Under the pieces are notes generated by a model that made no database searches, was not told where the DNA came from, and worked only from the letters and a program-made list of their open reading frames with translations. DNA of 64,000 nt from Gordonia aichiensis NBRC 108223. GTDB taxonomy: Bacteria > Actinomycetota > Actinomycetes > Mycobacteriales > Mycobacteriaceae. The DNA lies in the NCBI RefSeq assembly GCF_000332975.1, contig NZ_BANR01000012.1, positions 1 to 64,000 of the forward strand, written 5' to 3'. Both the position numbers and the translations under genes were made by a program. Shown one piece after another: positions 8,478-16,617 of the stretch (the stretch's first letter is position 1; every line of letters starts with the position of its first letter).

Positions 8478-9643
8478 ATGCGCACGTCGCGGTCATCGGT
8501 GCACAACCTGTGGGTCTGTGCACCGCTCTCGGCCTCGCCCTGCGAGGCATCCAGGTCACTCTTGTAGCCGTCGAGTCAGACGACGCGAGCTGTCTCCAGT
8601 TCGTACACAATTGGTCTGTCCTACCCGGGCTCGACGCACTCGGAGTTCTCACGGACGCGCGCGAGGCCGGGTCATCGGAAACACACGTGGGTATCCGGAT
8701 AGCGCAAACAGGTGAGACGATCGATCTGGATCTCGGCGTTCTCTCCTCCGACGTGCCCTTCCCATTCAACCTTCACCTCGAAGACGCGCGCTTGTCCGAG
8801 ATCCTCCTCGCTCACCTTCTTCGACTTCCCGAGGCCGAGATCGTGTACGCCGAGAGTGTCAGGGGTGTCAGACAGGACGAATCCGAAGTGGTGGTCGACT
8901 GTGCAAGTCACGACGGTCCGCGATCCATCCGTGTCGACTGGCTTGTCGCGGCCGACGGCACGAACAGCACTGTACGACGACTTCTCGGCGTCGGCTTCCC
9001 CGGGTTCACCTGGCGCGAACGATCCGTCAGCATGCTCGTAACCCCCCATGACGTGACCCCCGATCTGCGGCCGACGACCTTTCTCGTGGGCGTCGAGAGG
9101 AGTGCGCTCCTGCAAAAGGCTGACAGCGGACGCTGGTTGTGTGCCTTCACCGAGTCGATGGAGCTGCCCGAAGCATCGCTGGCAGACAGGTTGGCGCCAG
9201 TTACAGGGAGCCTTCTCGGGGCCGAACGGTCCACAGTGCACAGTTGGGCAGCGGCTCGGATGCACCATCGCAGCGCCGCCAACTACCGAGTTGGACGTGT
9301 GCTGCTGACCGGCGCAGCAGCGCACGTCACCAACAGACTTGTCGGCCACAGTTCCATCACCGGATTCTTCGATTCCTTCCGTGTGGTCGAGGCACTCGAA
9401 GCGATGGTCAACCACGGCGCCCCCGACTGTGTGCTCGACAACTGGGCACACAGTCGACGACGGGTCTTCCTGGACGATGTGGCGCCGCTGAGCTCCAGTC
9501 GCAAGCAACTCTTGAGCCTCGATAGAGAGGAACTCGAGATCGAACTCGACTACTACCGCGGTACCGCATCCTCGCCGGAGGCACTCCGGGAAATGCTGCT
9601 GGTCAATCTTGCGCTCGCAGGGGACTCACCCTTGCCTGGTTGA
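8474..9643 (+). CDS. FAD-dependent aromatic monooxygenase-like protein with altered FAD motifs
   Basis: 389 residues from GTG 8474, coupled by a 4-nt overlap to the amidohydrolase. The overall pattern is the p-hydroxybenzoate hydroxylase/UbiH/MhpA fold: N-terminal Rossmann VAVIGAQPVGL, LVAADGTNSTVRRLLG (the DG motif), and a late VLLTGAAAHV region. Two conserved positions are changed. The third Gly-motif residue of GxGxxG is Gln11, and the GD motif Asp that binds the FAD ribityl chain is Ala281. It may bind FAD weakly or act on an unusual substrate. A clean hydroxylase call would be unsafe. Confidence 0.75.
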   Translation: MNAHVAVIGAQPVGLCTALGLALRGIQVTLVAVESDDASCLQFVHNWSVLPGLDALGVLTDAREAGSSETHVGIRIAQTGETIDLDLGVLSSDVPFPFNLHLEDARLSEILLAHLLRLPEAEIVYAESVRGVRQDESEVVVDCASHDGPRSIRVDWLVAADGTNSTVRRLLGVGFPGFTWRERSVSMLVTPHDVTPDLRPTTFLVGVERSALLQKADSGRWLCAFTESMELPEASLADRLAPVTGSLLGAERSTVHSWAAARMHHRSAANYRVGRVLLTGAAAHVTNRLVGHSSITGFFDSFRVVEALEAMVNHGAPDCVLDNWAHSRRRVFLDDVAPLSSSRKQLLSLDREELEIELDYYRGTASSPEALREMLLVNLALAGDSPLPG

Positions 9644-9662
9644 GATTCCAGCCGATGGAACC
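9644..9662. promoter_or_regulatory. Candidate IclR operator, site C
   Basis: GATTCC-AGCCGAT-GGAACC, one arm mismatch from the GGTTCC-N7-GGAACC consensus of sites A and B. It directly follows the monooxygenase stop codon, about 110 bp upstream of the C-C hydrolase gene. The spacer resembles that of site B (GGTCGAT versus AGCCGAT). Confidence 0.6.
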
Positions 9663-9680
9663 GACTCTGGGATTCCCCCT

Positions 9681-9700
9681 GTCACCCTTCTTAGGGTGAC
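9681..9700. promoter_or_regulatory. Hairpin/inverted repeat before the C-C hydrolase gene
   Basis: Perfect 8-bp arms GTCACCCT / AGGGTGAC with a TCTT loop. It could terminate the upstream amidohydrolase-monooxygenase transcript or be a second regulator site. No T-run follows. Confidence 0.45.
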
Positions 9701-9771
9701 GATGGCGCAAGCCCGACAACAGTTTCCATTCGTGATGCCCGCCTCACCGACCCCGACCTGAGGAGCCACAG

Positions 9772-10611
9772 ATGACCTTGACCGTAGATATTGCAGAAGG
9801 ACTGTATATCGATGTGCAGGGAACACGCACGCACTATCACGATGTCGGAGAGGGTACACCGGTCTTGCTGCTGCACGGCTCGGGACCGGGAGTATCCGCG
9901 TGGGCGAACTGGCAACACGCTATTCCATCGCTCGCCGAGAACGCCCGGGTTCTTGCCCTCGACATCGTCGGTTTCGGGCACACCGAGCGACCGAAAGATG
10001 TTCGTTACTCACTGCAGACGTGGACCGATCATGTATGGAACTTCTTGAATGCGTTGGGTATCGAGAAGGTGTCCATAGTCGGCAACTCCTTGGGTGGCCG
10101 CATCGCATGCCAGATGGCAGAGGACGATGGTCGCCGTATCGACCGCATCGTCCTGATGGGTGCGCCAGGGGTTGGAATGACCCTCACCGAAGGACTGAAA
10201 GCGCTTCGCGCATACGAGCCCTCACCTGAAAACATGCGTGATCTACTCGTCAACTATTTCGCTGTCGACACGTCGATCATCACCGATGACCTCGTGACTA
10301 TCCGCTACGAGGCAAGCGCCGCACCAGGCGCACACGAGGCATACCACCTCATGTTCTTCAGCCCAGATCACGCGGGCGGTGAACTCGCCATCACTGAGCA
10401 GCAAGTGCGCTCCATCACGACGCCGACCCTGCTGATACACGGGCGCGAAGATCGCGTTGTACCGGTCGAAGTCGCGTGGAACATGGTTCATCTGCTGCCG
10501 AATGGGGATCTCCATGTCTTCGCTCACTGCGGCCACTGGACGCAGATCGAGCGATCTGGTGAATTCAATTCATTGGTCAAGAACTTCCTCGCGATCACGG
10601 AACGGAACTGA
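9772..10611 (+). CDS. Meta-cleavage-product C-C hydrolase (BphD/MhpC/CmtE-like)
   Basis: 279-residue alpha/beta hydrolase with the family oxyanion segment HGSGPGVSAWANW (35-47), nucleophile Ser106 in GNSLGG, Asp227 in HGREDRVVP and His255 in CGHWTQIER. These are the hallmarks of enzymes that hydrolyse 2-hydroxy-6-oxo-dienoates to 2-hydroxypentadienoate plus a carboxylic acid. It has its own promoter region holding IclR site C and is followed after 4 nt by an acyl-CoA ligase gene. That ligase may activate the acid released by this enzyme. ATG 9772 is preceded by GAGGAGCC. Confidence 0.92.
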   Translation: MTLTVDIAEGLYIDVQGTRTHYHDVGEGTPVLLLHGSGPGVSAWANWQHAIPSLAENARVLALDIVGFGHTERPKDVRYSLQTWTDHVWNFLNALGIEKVSIVGNSLGGRIACQMAEDDGRRIDRIVLMGAPGVGMTLTEGLKALRAYEPSPENMRDLLVNYFAVDTSIITDDLVTIRYEASAAPGAHEAYHLMFFSPDHAGGELAITEQQVRSITTPTLLIHGREDRVVPVEVAWNMVHLLPNGDLHVFAHCGHWTQIERSGEFNSLVKNFLAITERN

Positions 10612-10615
10612 ACCC

Positions 10616-12337
10616 ATGCCCGCCTCTGCTGCTTTTCAACAGATCAGGCTCGCACGCGAGACCCTGCTTGATGCGTATGGCAACTACGAGCAGGCCATGG
10701 AGAAGTTCACCTGGCCCGAGGTCGGTGAGACATTCAATTGGGCAACCGACTGGTTCGACTGCATAGCGAGAGGAAATGATCGCACGGCCTTGTGGATCGT
10801 TGAAGAAGACGGCTCCGAGTCCCGATTCACGTTTGATGACATGGCCAGTCGATCCGACCGAGTAGCACGGTGGCTCGAGCAGTGCGGTGTCCGCCGAGGT
10901 GACGCCGTGTTGCTCATGCTCGGAAATCAAGTCGAGCTATGGGAGTCGATGCTTGCGGTGATGAAACTCGGCGCGGTCCTGATGCCAACGACGACTGCGG
11001 TAGGGACCGACGAGTTGACCGACCGAATCAACCGGGGCCACGCCCGAGCCGTCATCGTCAACCGCACCGATTCGGGCAAGTTCAGCGACATCGCCGGAGA
11101 CTTCATTCGCATCAGCATCGGGGCGTCTACCGGCTGGCTCAACTATCACGATGCCTACGCGCTCACCCAGGCCGCCGCCTTCGAGACCGTGACAGCATCC
11201 ACAGACCCTCTTCTGCTGTACTTCACCTCCGGCACCACCCGCCGCCCGAAACTCGTTCAGCACACTCAGGTGTCGTATCCGGTAGGACACCTGAGCACGA
11301 TGTACTTCCTGGGAGTGCGCCCCGGCGACGTCCACCTCAACATCAGTGCGCCGGGATGGGCCAAACACGCCTGGAGTTGTTTCTTCGCCCCGTGGATCGC
11401 CGAAGCCACCATCTTCATCTACAACTATCAGCGTTTCGACGCGGCAGCACTTCTAGCGCAGATCCGGCGAGCAGAGATCACCACGTTCTGCGCACCGCCG
11501 ACCGTATGGCGGATGCTCATCCAGGCTGATCTCAGCGGTGGTCCCGGTCAACTACGAGAGGCGATCGGAGCGGGCGAGCCACTCAATCCTGAGGTTATTT
11601 CGCATGTTCAACGAGAGTGGGGGCTGACGATCCGCGACGGATTCGGACAAACCGAGACCACCGCACTTATCGGAAATCCTCCCGGGACCGAACTCAAGCC
11701 CGGGTCGATGGGGCGCCCACTACCCGGGGTTCCCGTCGCCATCGTGGATCCGAGCACCGGACGGGATGCGGACGAGGGCGAGATTTGCCTCGATCTTTCT
11801 CGCAGGCCACTCAATCTCATGACTGGGTACGTCGACGATGACGAAAAGACCGCCGAGGCCATGGCCGACGGGTTCTACCATACGGGCGATGTTGCTTCCC
11901 GCGATGACGCAGGATATGTCACCTACGTCGGCCGAACCGACGACGTGTTCAAAGCGTCAGACTACAAAGTCTCCCCTTTCGAACTCGAAAGTGTCCTCTT
12001 AGAACACCCCGCAGTTGCCGAGGCAGCGGTCGTTCCAGCTCCTGACGAGACCAGACTCGCGATACCGAAGGCATACATCTCGCTTGCCCCCGGCTGGGCG
12101 CCAGATGCAGGAACCGCATTCGAAATACTGAAGTACGCACGCGAGAACCTCGCTCCGTATTTAAGAGTTCGACGTCTCGAATTCTCCGAACTCCCGAAAA
12201 CCATTTCCGGAAAGATCCGACGCGTCGAACTACGGCAGAGGGAGCAAGACGCCGCGGAAGACAACTCAGCGCTGGAGAGCGAGTACCGGGACGACCAGTT
12301 TCCACATTTAGGATCTGCGAGTCGACAACCGTCGTAA
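10616..12337 (+). CDS. Acyl-CoA synthetase, MACS-like adenylate-forming enzyme
   Basis: 573 residues from ATG 10616, 4 nt after the hydrolase stop. Adenylation-domain motifs are LYFTSGTTRRPKLVQHT (the A3 P-loop with Arg-Arg in place of the usual Gly-x), APGWAKHAW, DGFGQTETT (A5), YHTGDVASRD (A7) and the C-terminal SGKIRR with the catalytic Lys. It resembles the medium-chain/aromatic acyl-CoA ligase branch. In context it may activate the aliphatic acid released by C-C hydrolysis or the aromatic growth substrate. The ribosome-binding site is weak, consistent with translational coupling. Confidence 0.85.
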   Translation: MPASAAFQQIRLARETLLDAYGNYEQAMEKFTWPEVGETFNWATDWFDCIARGNDRTALWIVEEDGSESRFTFDDMASRSDRVARWLEQCGVRRGDAVLLMLGNQVELWESMLAVMKLGAVLMPTTTAVGTDELTDRINRGHARAVIVNRTDSGKFSDIAGDFIRISIGASTGWLNYHDAYALTQAAAFETVTASTDPLLLYFTSGTTRRPKLVQHTQVSYPVGHLSTMYFLGVRPGDVHLNISAPGWAKHAWSCFFAPWIAEATIFIYNYQRFDAAALLAQIRRAEITTFCAPPTVWRMLIQADLSGGPGQLREAIGAGEPLNPEVISHVQREWGLTIRDGFGQTETTALIGNPPGTELKPGSMGRPLPGVPVAIVDPSTGRDADEGEICLDLSRRPLNLMTGYVDDDEKTAEAMADGFYHTGDVASRDDAGYVTYVGRTDDVFKASDYKVSPFELESVLLEHPAVAEAAVVPAPDETRLAIPKAYISLAPGWAPDAGTAFEILKYARENLAPYLRVRRLEFSELPKTISGKIRRVELRQREQDAAEDNSALESEYRDDQFPHLGSASRQPS

Positions 12338-12426
12338 CTCAGATATTACGCATTGCCCTCCACCTAACGCCTTGGGTGGTTGGGCCGTGAACGTACGAAG
12401 GTAGCGGTGTCAACGGCCGAGCGACC

Positions 12427-13956
12427 TCACGCCGTCGAAGGTGTTTTATTCTCCCGCAGAACGTGTTTGAGGATCTTGCCGGTGGTGTTTCGTGGAAGTT
12501 CGTCGACGATCCGCAACTCGCGGGGAAGCTTATACCTGGCCAATCGACCTCCGAGGTGCTCTCGTAAGGACTCCAGATCAAGATCTCGCCCATCCTTGAG
12601 AACGACCACAGCGACGACACGCTCACCCCATTCGTCATCTGACGCTCCGATCACCGCAACGTCACTGACCGCCTCGTGAGTAAAGATCGCACTCTCGACC
12701 TCGGCGGGGTACACGTTCTCCCCGCCCGTGATGACCATGTCCTTCAAACGGTCACAGATGAAGTAGAAGCCGTCAACGTCGCGAAACGCGACATCGCCGG
12801 TTCGAAGCCACCCACCTTCAAGCCGAGATTCCGCTGTGACCTCCGGACGATTCCAGTAACCCGGAGAGACCGTCTCACCGCGGACACACAGCTCCCCGGG
12901 AATGCTCGGTTCCGAGATGACTTCCCCGGTGAAGTCGATGAGCTTCACCTCATTGAGCATGCCCGAGGTCCCGCAGGATCCGAGCTTGTCCAGGGCGCGC
13001 TCGGTCCCCAGAAATGTAGCGCCGGTTGCGACTTCCGTCAGCCCCCAGCACTGATTCACGGGAATGTCACGACTGCTGAATATTTCCAGCAGATGTTTGG
13101 GTACCGGTGCAGCACCCGCCACGACCGTCTGCACAGACGAGAGATCGGTACGCCCGAATTCGGGATGCTGAGTCATGAACAGCATCATCGTCGGCACCAG
13201 AAAGAGTGCAGTGACGCGGTACTTGGGGACGTCTTCGAGAACACGACCCGCATCGAAGCTACCGTGCAGAACGATGTGGCCACCGGTCATCATGACCGGG
13301 AGCGTCATGACGCACAGCCCACCGGAATGGAACAACGGGGCGGAGGTGAGTGCCGTGTGGCCACCGTGGTAACCGACGCTCAGCATCCAGTTGACGTTGT
13401 TGGTCCACAAGTTTCGGTGAGTCAGGATGGCTCCCTTTGGACGACCGGTGGTGCCCGAGGTATAGAGGATGGCCGCTGGTGCGTCCACATCGACATCGAC
13501 TTCTTCGGTCTCGATCACGACTTCGGCACCGGCGTCAAAACTCGTCCATCCATCGCGCCCCTCCCCGAAGACGATCCGAGACCTGACCCGCGAGCGCGCC
13601 GATATCTCGTCGACCAGTCCCACGTGCTCAGAACCCGAGATCAGCACTGTCGCACCCGAATCGTCGAGTTGAAACAGAACTTCATCGCCGGCCATTCTAA
13701 AGTTCAGCGGCACGAAAATCGCGCCGAGACGAGCGGTCGCGAACAGTGAAACCAGGAAATCTGGATGATTGAATCCGAGATATGCGACCCGGTCACCGCC
13801 ACGCACGCCACATCTGGCGAGGAAATCGGCGAATCGCGTGATCTTGTCCTGTAGCTCCGCGTAGGTGATCGTGCGCTCGTCGAACGTGATCGCGGGACGG
13901 CCGGGGTCCCGTTCGGCGCGACGACGAAGCCACGTCGACAGTCCTTGCGTGTTCAT
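12427..13956 (-). CDS. Long-chain-fatty-acid/aromatic acid-CoA ligase (FadD-like)
   Basis: 509 residues from ATG 13956, chosen because AGGAG is 6-7 nt upstream; the frame extends further to 14103. ANL-superfamily motifs are ILYTSGTTGRPKGAILTH, QCWGLTEV, WLRTGDVAFRD, KDMVITGGENVYP and TTGKILKHVL. It is convergent with the previous CoA ligase gene and closes the aromatic cluster on the right. The substrate is unknown; fatty, hydroxycinnamic or other aromatic acids are all possible. Confidence 0.85.
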   Translation of the reverse strand: MNTQGLSTWLRRRAERDPGRPAITFDERTITYAELQDKITRFADFLARCGVRGGDRVAYLGFNHPDFLVSLFATARLGAIFVPLNFRMAGDEVLFQLDDSGATVLISGSEHVGLVDEISARSRVRSRIVFGEGRDGWTSFDAGAEVVIETEEVDVDVDAPAAILYTSGTTGRPKGAILTHRNLWTNNVNWMLSVGYHGGHTALTSAPLFHSGGLCVMTLPVMMTGGHIVLHGSFDAGRVLEDVPKYRVTALFLVPTMMLFMTQHPEFGRTDLSSVQTVVAGAAPVPKHLLEIFSSRDIPVNQCWGLTEVATGATFLGTERALDKLGSCGTSGMLNEVKLIDFTGEVISEPSIPGELCVRGETVSPGYWNRPEVTAESRLEGGWLRTGDVAFRDVDGFYFICDRLKDMVITGGENVYPAEVESAIFTHEAVSDVAVIGASDDEWGERVVAVVVLKDGRDLDLESLREHLGGRLARYKLPRELRIVDELPRNTTGKILKHVLRENKTPSTA

Positions 13957-14279
13957 CGGTTCTCCTACTCCTTCGAACTCACCATCGCCCGTTTGCGCAG
14001 ACCCACGCCTACTCCCAGAGGAGCGTCGCAAATGCCCCAAATCTCCCCGGCGACCAGAATCTTCGAATGGTACGACCAAACACTCGATGGGGTCAACGGT
14101 CATCGTGCACTCAGTCGGCCAGGTGCAACTGCTGATCCATGGTCCCGTTGCATGGGGAGCATCCGCCTTGCAGCGCGGGTCGGGACATTCAGACTTTGCA
14201 GCGGCCTGAGGTAGGAAGAATCATTGTCGTCGTCTGCGGCGCGGAATAACTCCGACTCCCGACTGGTTGACCCACGCAG
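13957..14279. other. Divergent intergenic region
   Basis: About 320 bp between the CoA ligase (-) and the pirin operon (+), presumably containing both promoters. Apart from the ligase ribosome-binding site and the palindrome just right of this stretch, I saw no gene-like frame with coding character or strong hairpin. Confidence 0.5.
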
Positions 14280-14297
14280 TTGCTCAGATTTGAGCAA
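14280..14297. promoter_or_regulatory. Palindromic operator in front of the pirin-MarR operon
   Basis: Perfect TTGCTCA-GATT-TGAGCAA inverted repeat, 18 bp, ending 21 bp upstream of the pirin ATG. MarR proteins bind 16-20-bp palindromes of this kind, and the operon encodes a MarR protein as its second gene, so autoregulation is likely. Confidence 0.65.
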
Positions 14298-14318
14298 AAA
14301 GCCGACCAGGAGGTCCCG

Positions 14319-15293
14319 ATGCCCGCCATCACCGCCGACACCACGACGTTGCCCCGCATGTCCGCCGCGGCGCTCGACTCCACCGAGCGTCCGGTGAAGT
14401 CACTCACCCGCGGGCCGCGCGGCTACGAGGGAGAGGGATTCCCCGTGGTCAGAGCTTTCGCGGGCGTTCCCGCGGCCGTGCTCGATCCGTTCATCCACAT
14501 GGATCAGATGGGCGAGGTCGACTATGAGCCGGGAGAGCCGAAGGGCACCGACTGGCACCCGCACCGCGGCTTCGAAACCGTCACGTACATGATCGATGGC
14601 CGCTTCCAGCACCAGGATTCGACCGGCGGCGGAGGCCTCATCGAGAACGGCGCCACGCAGTGGATGACCGCCGGCTCGGGCATCCTGCACATCGAGACCC
14701 CACCGGCTGAGCTCGTCGAGTCCGGCGGCCTGTTCCACGGCATCCAGCTCTGGGTGAATCTGCCGGCCAAGGACAAATTCCTCACGCCGCGCTACCAGAA
14801 CCTCGAGGCCGGCAACGTCGAACTCGTCGCGTCCCCCGACGGCGGCGCCCTCATCCGGATCATCGCCGGCGAACTCGACGGCCACGCAGGCCCCGGCGCC
14901 ACACACACCCCGATCACGGTGGCACACGCGACCATCGCGCCGGGCGCGTCCGTGTCCGTGCCGTGGCGCGAGGACTTCAACGCGCTCGCCTACGTGTTGT
15001 CGGGCCGCGGAACCGTTGGCGCAGAAGCCCGTCCGATCGAACAGGGTCAGCTCGCCGTCTTCGGCAAGGGCGATCGATTGACAGTCACCGCGGACACGGG
15101 TCAGGACGGCAACCGTCCGGCGCTCGAAGTGCTGCTGCTCGGGGGCCAGCCCATCCGCGAACCCGTCGCACACTACGGGCCGTTCGTGATGAATACCCGC
15201 GAACAACTCGTCGAGGCGATAGAAGACTTCCAGGCCGGTCGACTCGGCATCGTTCCGCCGGATGCGATCATGCCGCACACCAGCAATCGATGA
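14319..15293 (+). CDS. Pirin family protein (bicupin)
   Basis: 324 residues from ATG 14319 behind AGGAGG. The N-terminal cupin has the pirin metal-site motif WHPHRGFETVTYMI with a downstream HQDSTGG, and GSGILHIETP. The C-terminal cupin (PFVMNTREQLVEAIEDFQAGRLG at its end) is complete. Pirins bind Fe or another metal; characterised members act as quercetin 2,3-dioxygenases, redox sensors or transcription cofactors. The stop overlaps the MarR start (ATGA), forming an operon with MarR and a second pirin-like gene. Confidence 0.9.
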   Translation: MPAITADTTTLPRMSAAALDSTERPVKSLTRGPRGYEGEGFPVVRAFAGVPAAVLDPFIHMDQMGEVDYEPGEPKGTDWHPHRGFETVTYMIDGRFQHQDSTGGGGLIENGATQWMTAGSGILHIETPPAELVESGGLFHGIQLWVNLPAKDKFLTPRYQNLEAGNVELVASPDGGALIRIIAGELDGHAGPGATHTPITVAHATIAPGASVSVPWREDFNALAYVLSGRGTVGAEARPIEQGQLAVFGKGDRLTVTADTGQDGNRPALEVLLLGGQPIREPVAHYGPFVMNTREQLVEAIEDFQAGRLGIVPPDAIMPHTSNR

Positions 15294-15793
15294 CCACCGA
15301 CCAATCCTCGATGAAGACGGCCGCGTCGAAAGCTCAGGCGTGGCGGCTCTTCGTGGAGACCAGTGCTCGTCTGCAGACCATGCTTGACGACGAGCTCCGC
15401 GTGCACTGCCGAATGTCACTCGCGGACTATCACGTTCTGCTGATACTCCACGAGTGCCCCGGTGGCCGCGCTCGCATGCGAGACCTGTCCCGCCGCATGG
15501 TCTTCTCGACGTCGCGGCTCTCGTACCAGATCGACGCCATGGTGCGTCGTGGCTGGCTGCGTCGCGAAGCGGTCCCCGAGGACAAGCGCGGCAGCTACGC
15601 CGTGCTGACCGACGACGGGCGTGCGGCATTCGCCGCGGCCGCCCGCGACCACGGCGTAGCCGTCGACAGACTGTTCACCTCCGCGCTGTCAGACACCGAG
15701 GCGAACAACCTCGGCAGCATCATGGAAACACTCACAACGCACCTCGACAACGTCGAAAACACCGATGTTACATCCACTTCCACCCGGAAATGA
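15290..15793 (+). CDS. MarR-family transcriptional regulator
   Basis: 167 residues from ATG 15290, overlapping the pirin stop. Winged-helix features are LADYHVLLILHECPGGRARM, DLSRRMVFSTSRLSYQIDAM (recognition helix) and a wing with DKRGSYAVLTDDGRAAF. MarR dimers usually repress their own operon and respond to phenolic or oxidising ligands. The palindrome at 14280-14297 is the obvious candidate target. An alternative downstream start is ATG 15311. Confidence 0.9.
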   Translation: MTTDQSSMKTAASKAQAWRLFVETSARLQTMLDDELRVHCRMSLADYHVLLILHECPGGRARMRDLSRRMVFSTSRLSYQIDAMVRRGWLRREAVPEDKRGSYAVLTDDGRAAFAAAARDHGVAVDRLFTSALSDTEANNLGSIMETLTTHLDNVENTDVTSTSTRK

Positions 15794-15800
15794 CGACACC

Positions 15801-16601
15801 ATGAGCGCACAGCAGACCACCGAGTCCTCCCCCTCCTGGCGACTGATCCCTGCTGCCGATCGACACATGTGGAACGACGAAGCCATCGACTCACGGCAGT
15901 CGTTTCCCGCCACGGGAAGCTTCAATCTCGCCGCCAACGCACACGGAATGCTCTTGGTCCACAACGACGACGTCGTCGACGCCGGAGCAGGTTTCGACAC
16001 CCATCAACACCACGACGCCGAGATCGTCACCTGGGTTGTCGAAGGCTCGCTGCACCACAAGGATTCGCACGGAAGCGAAGGAGTGCTCACCCCTGGTGTC
16101 GTCCAACGCATGTCAGCGGGTTCGGGGATCAGACACTCCGAACGCAATGCGTCGACGCGGTCCGAGAACCAGCGACTTCGCGTCGTCCAGATGTGGATCG
16201 CACCTGAATATGCCGGCGGCACGCCTGATTACGCAGAAGCAGACGTCAACGCTGCGCTGGCGCGGGGCGATCTGGTGACCATCGTCTCCGGACTCGAGCG
16301 CGACATCGACAGTCCCGCAATGAGTATCGGCAACAGCTACGTGGCATTACATGCCGCACGGCTCACACCTGGCCATCCGGTCACGATTCCGCGCGCACCG
16401 TTCGGCCACCTGTTCGTCGTCTCCGGAACCATCTCGGTCACCGGCCTCGGCCAGGAGGCGGGGGTCGACGAGCACATCGTCCTCGATGAGGGCGACGCGC
16501 TACGTACGGTCGACAACGCCGAACTCTCGGTGACCTCCGACGCCCCTGCCGAGATTCTGTTCTGGGAGATGCACACCTCATTCGACGCCCCGCGACACTG
16601 A
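15801..16601 (+). CDS. Pirin-like bicupin (YhaK/YhhW type)
   Basis: 266 residues from ATG 15801, 7 nt after the MarR gene. Pirin motifs are DTHQHHDAEIVTWVVEGSLHHKDS and SAGSGIRHSERN, followed by a second cupin domain. It is the second pirin homologue of the operon but is more divergent and shorter, resembling the stress-related YhaK/YhhW branch. Metal binding through the HxH..E set is likely. Its physiological role is unknown. Confidence 0.85.
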   Translation: MSAQQTTESSPSWRLIPAADRHMWNDEAIDSRQSFPATGSFNLAANAHGMLLVHNDDVVDAGAGFDTHQHHDAEIVTWVVEGSLHHKDSHGSEGVLTPGVVQRMSAGSGIRHSERNASTRSENQRLRVVQMWIAPEYAGGTPDYAEADVNAALARGDLVTIVSGLERDIDSPAMSIGNSYVALHAARLTPGHPVTIPRAPFGHLFVVSGTISVTGLGQEAGVDEHIVLDEGDALRTVDNAELSVTSDAPAEILFWEMHTSFDAPRH

Positions 16602-16617
16602 CCAGCGTCGACGAACA

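Noticed and set aside
12676-13749. 357-codon plus-strand frame opposite the FadD-like gene
   Set aside because: Shadow of a clear adenylate-forming enzyme on the minus strand; no recognisable domain.
1-13956. Naming the aromatic cluster as the p-cumate pathway
   Set aside because: The enzyme classes fit, but the sequence does not identify the substrate and lower-pathway genes are not in view.
14400-15629. Long minus-strand open frame of 409 codons opposite the pirin and MarR genes
   Set aside because: High GC leaves antisense frames open; the plus strand has pirin and MarR motifs with good ribosome-binding sites, and the antisense product has no recognisable family.
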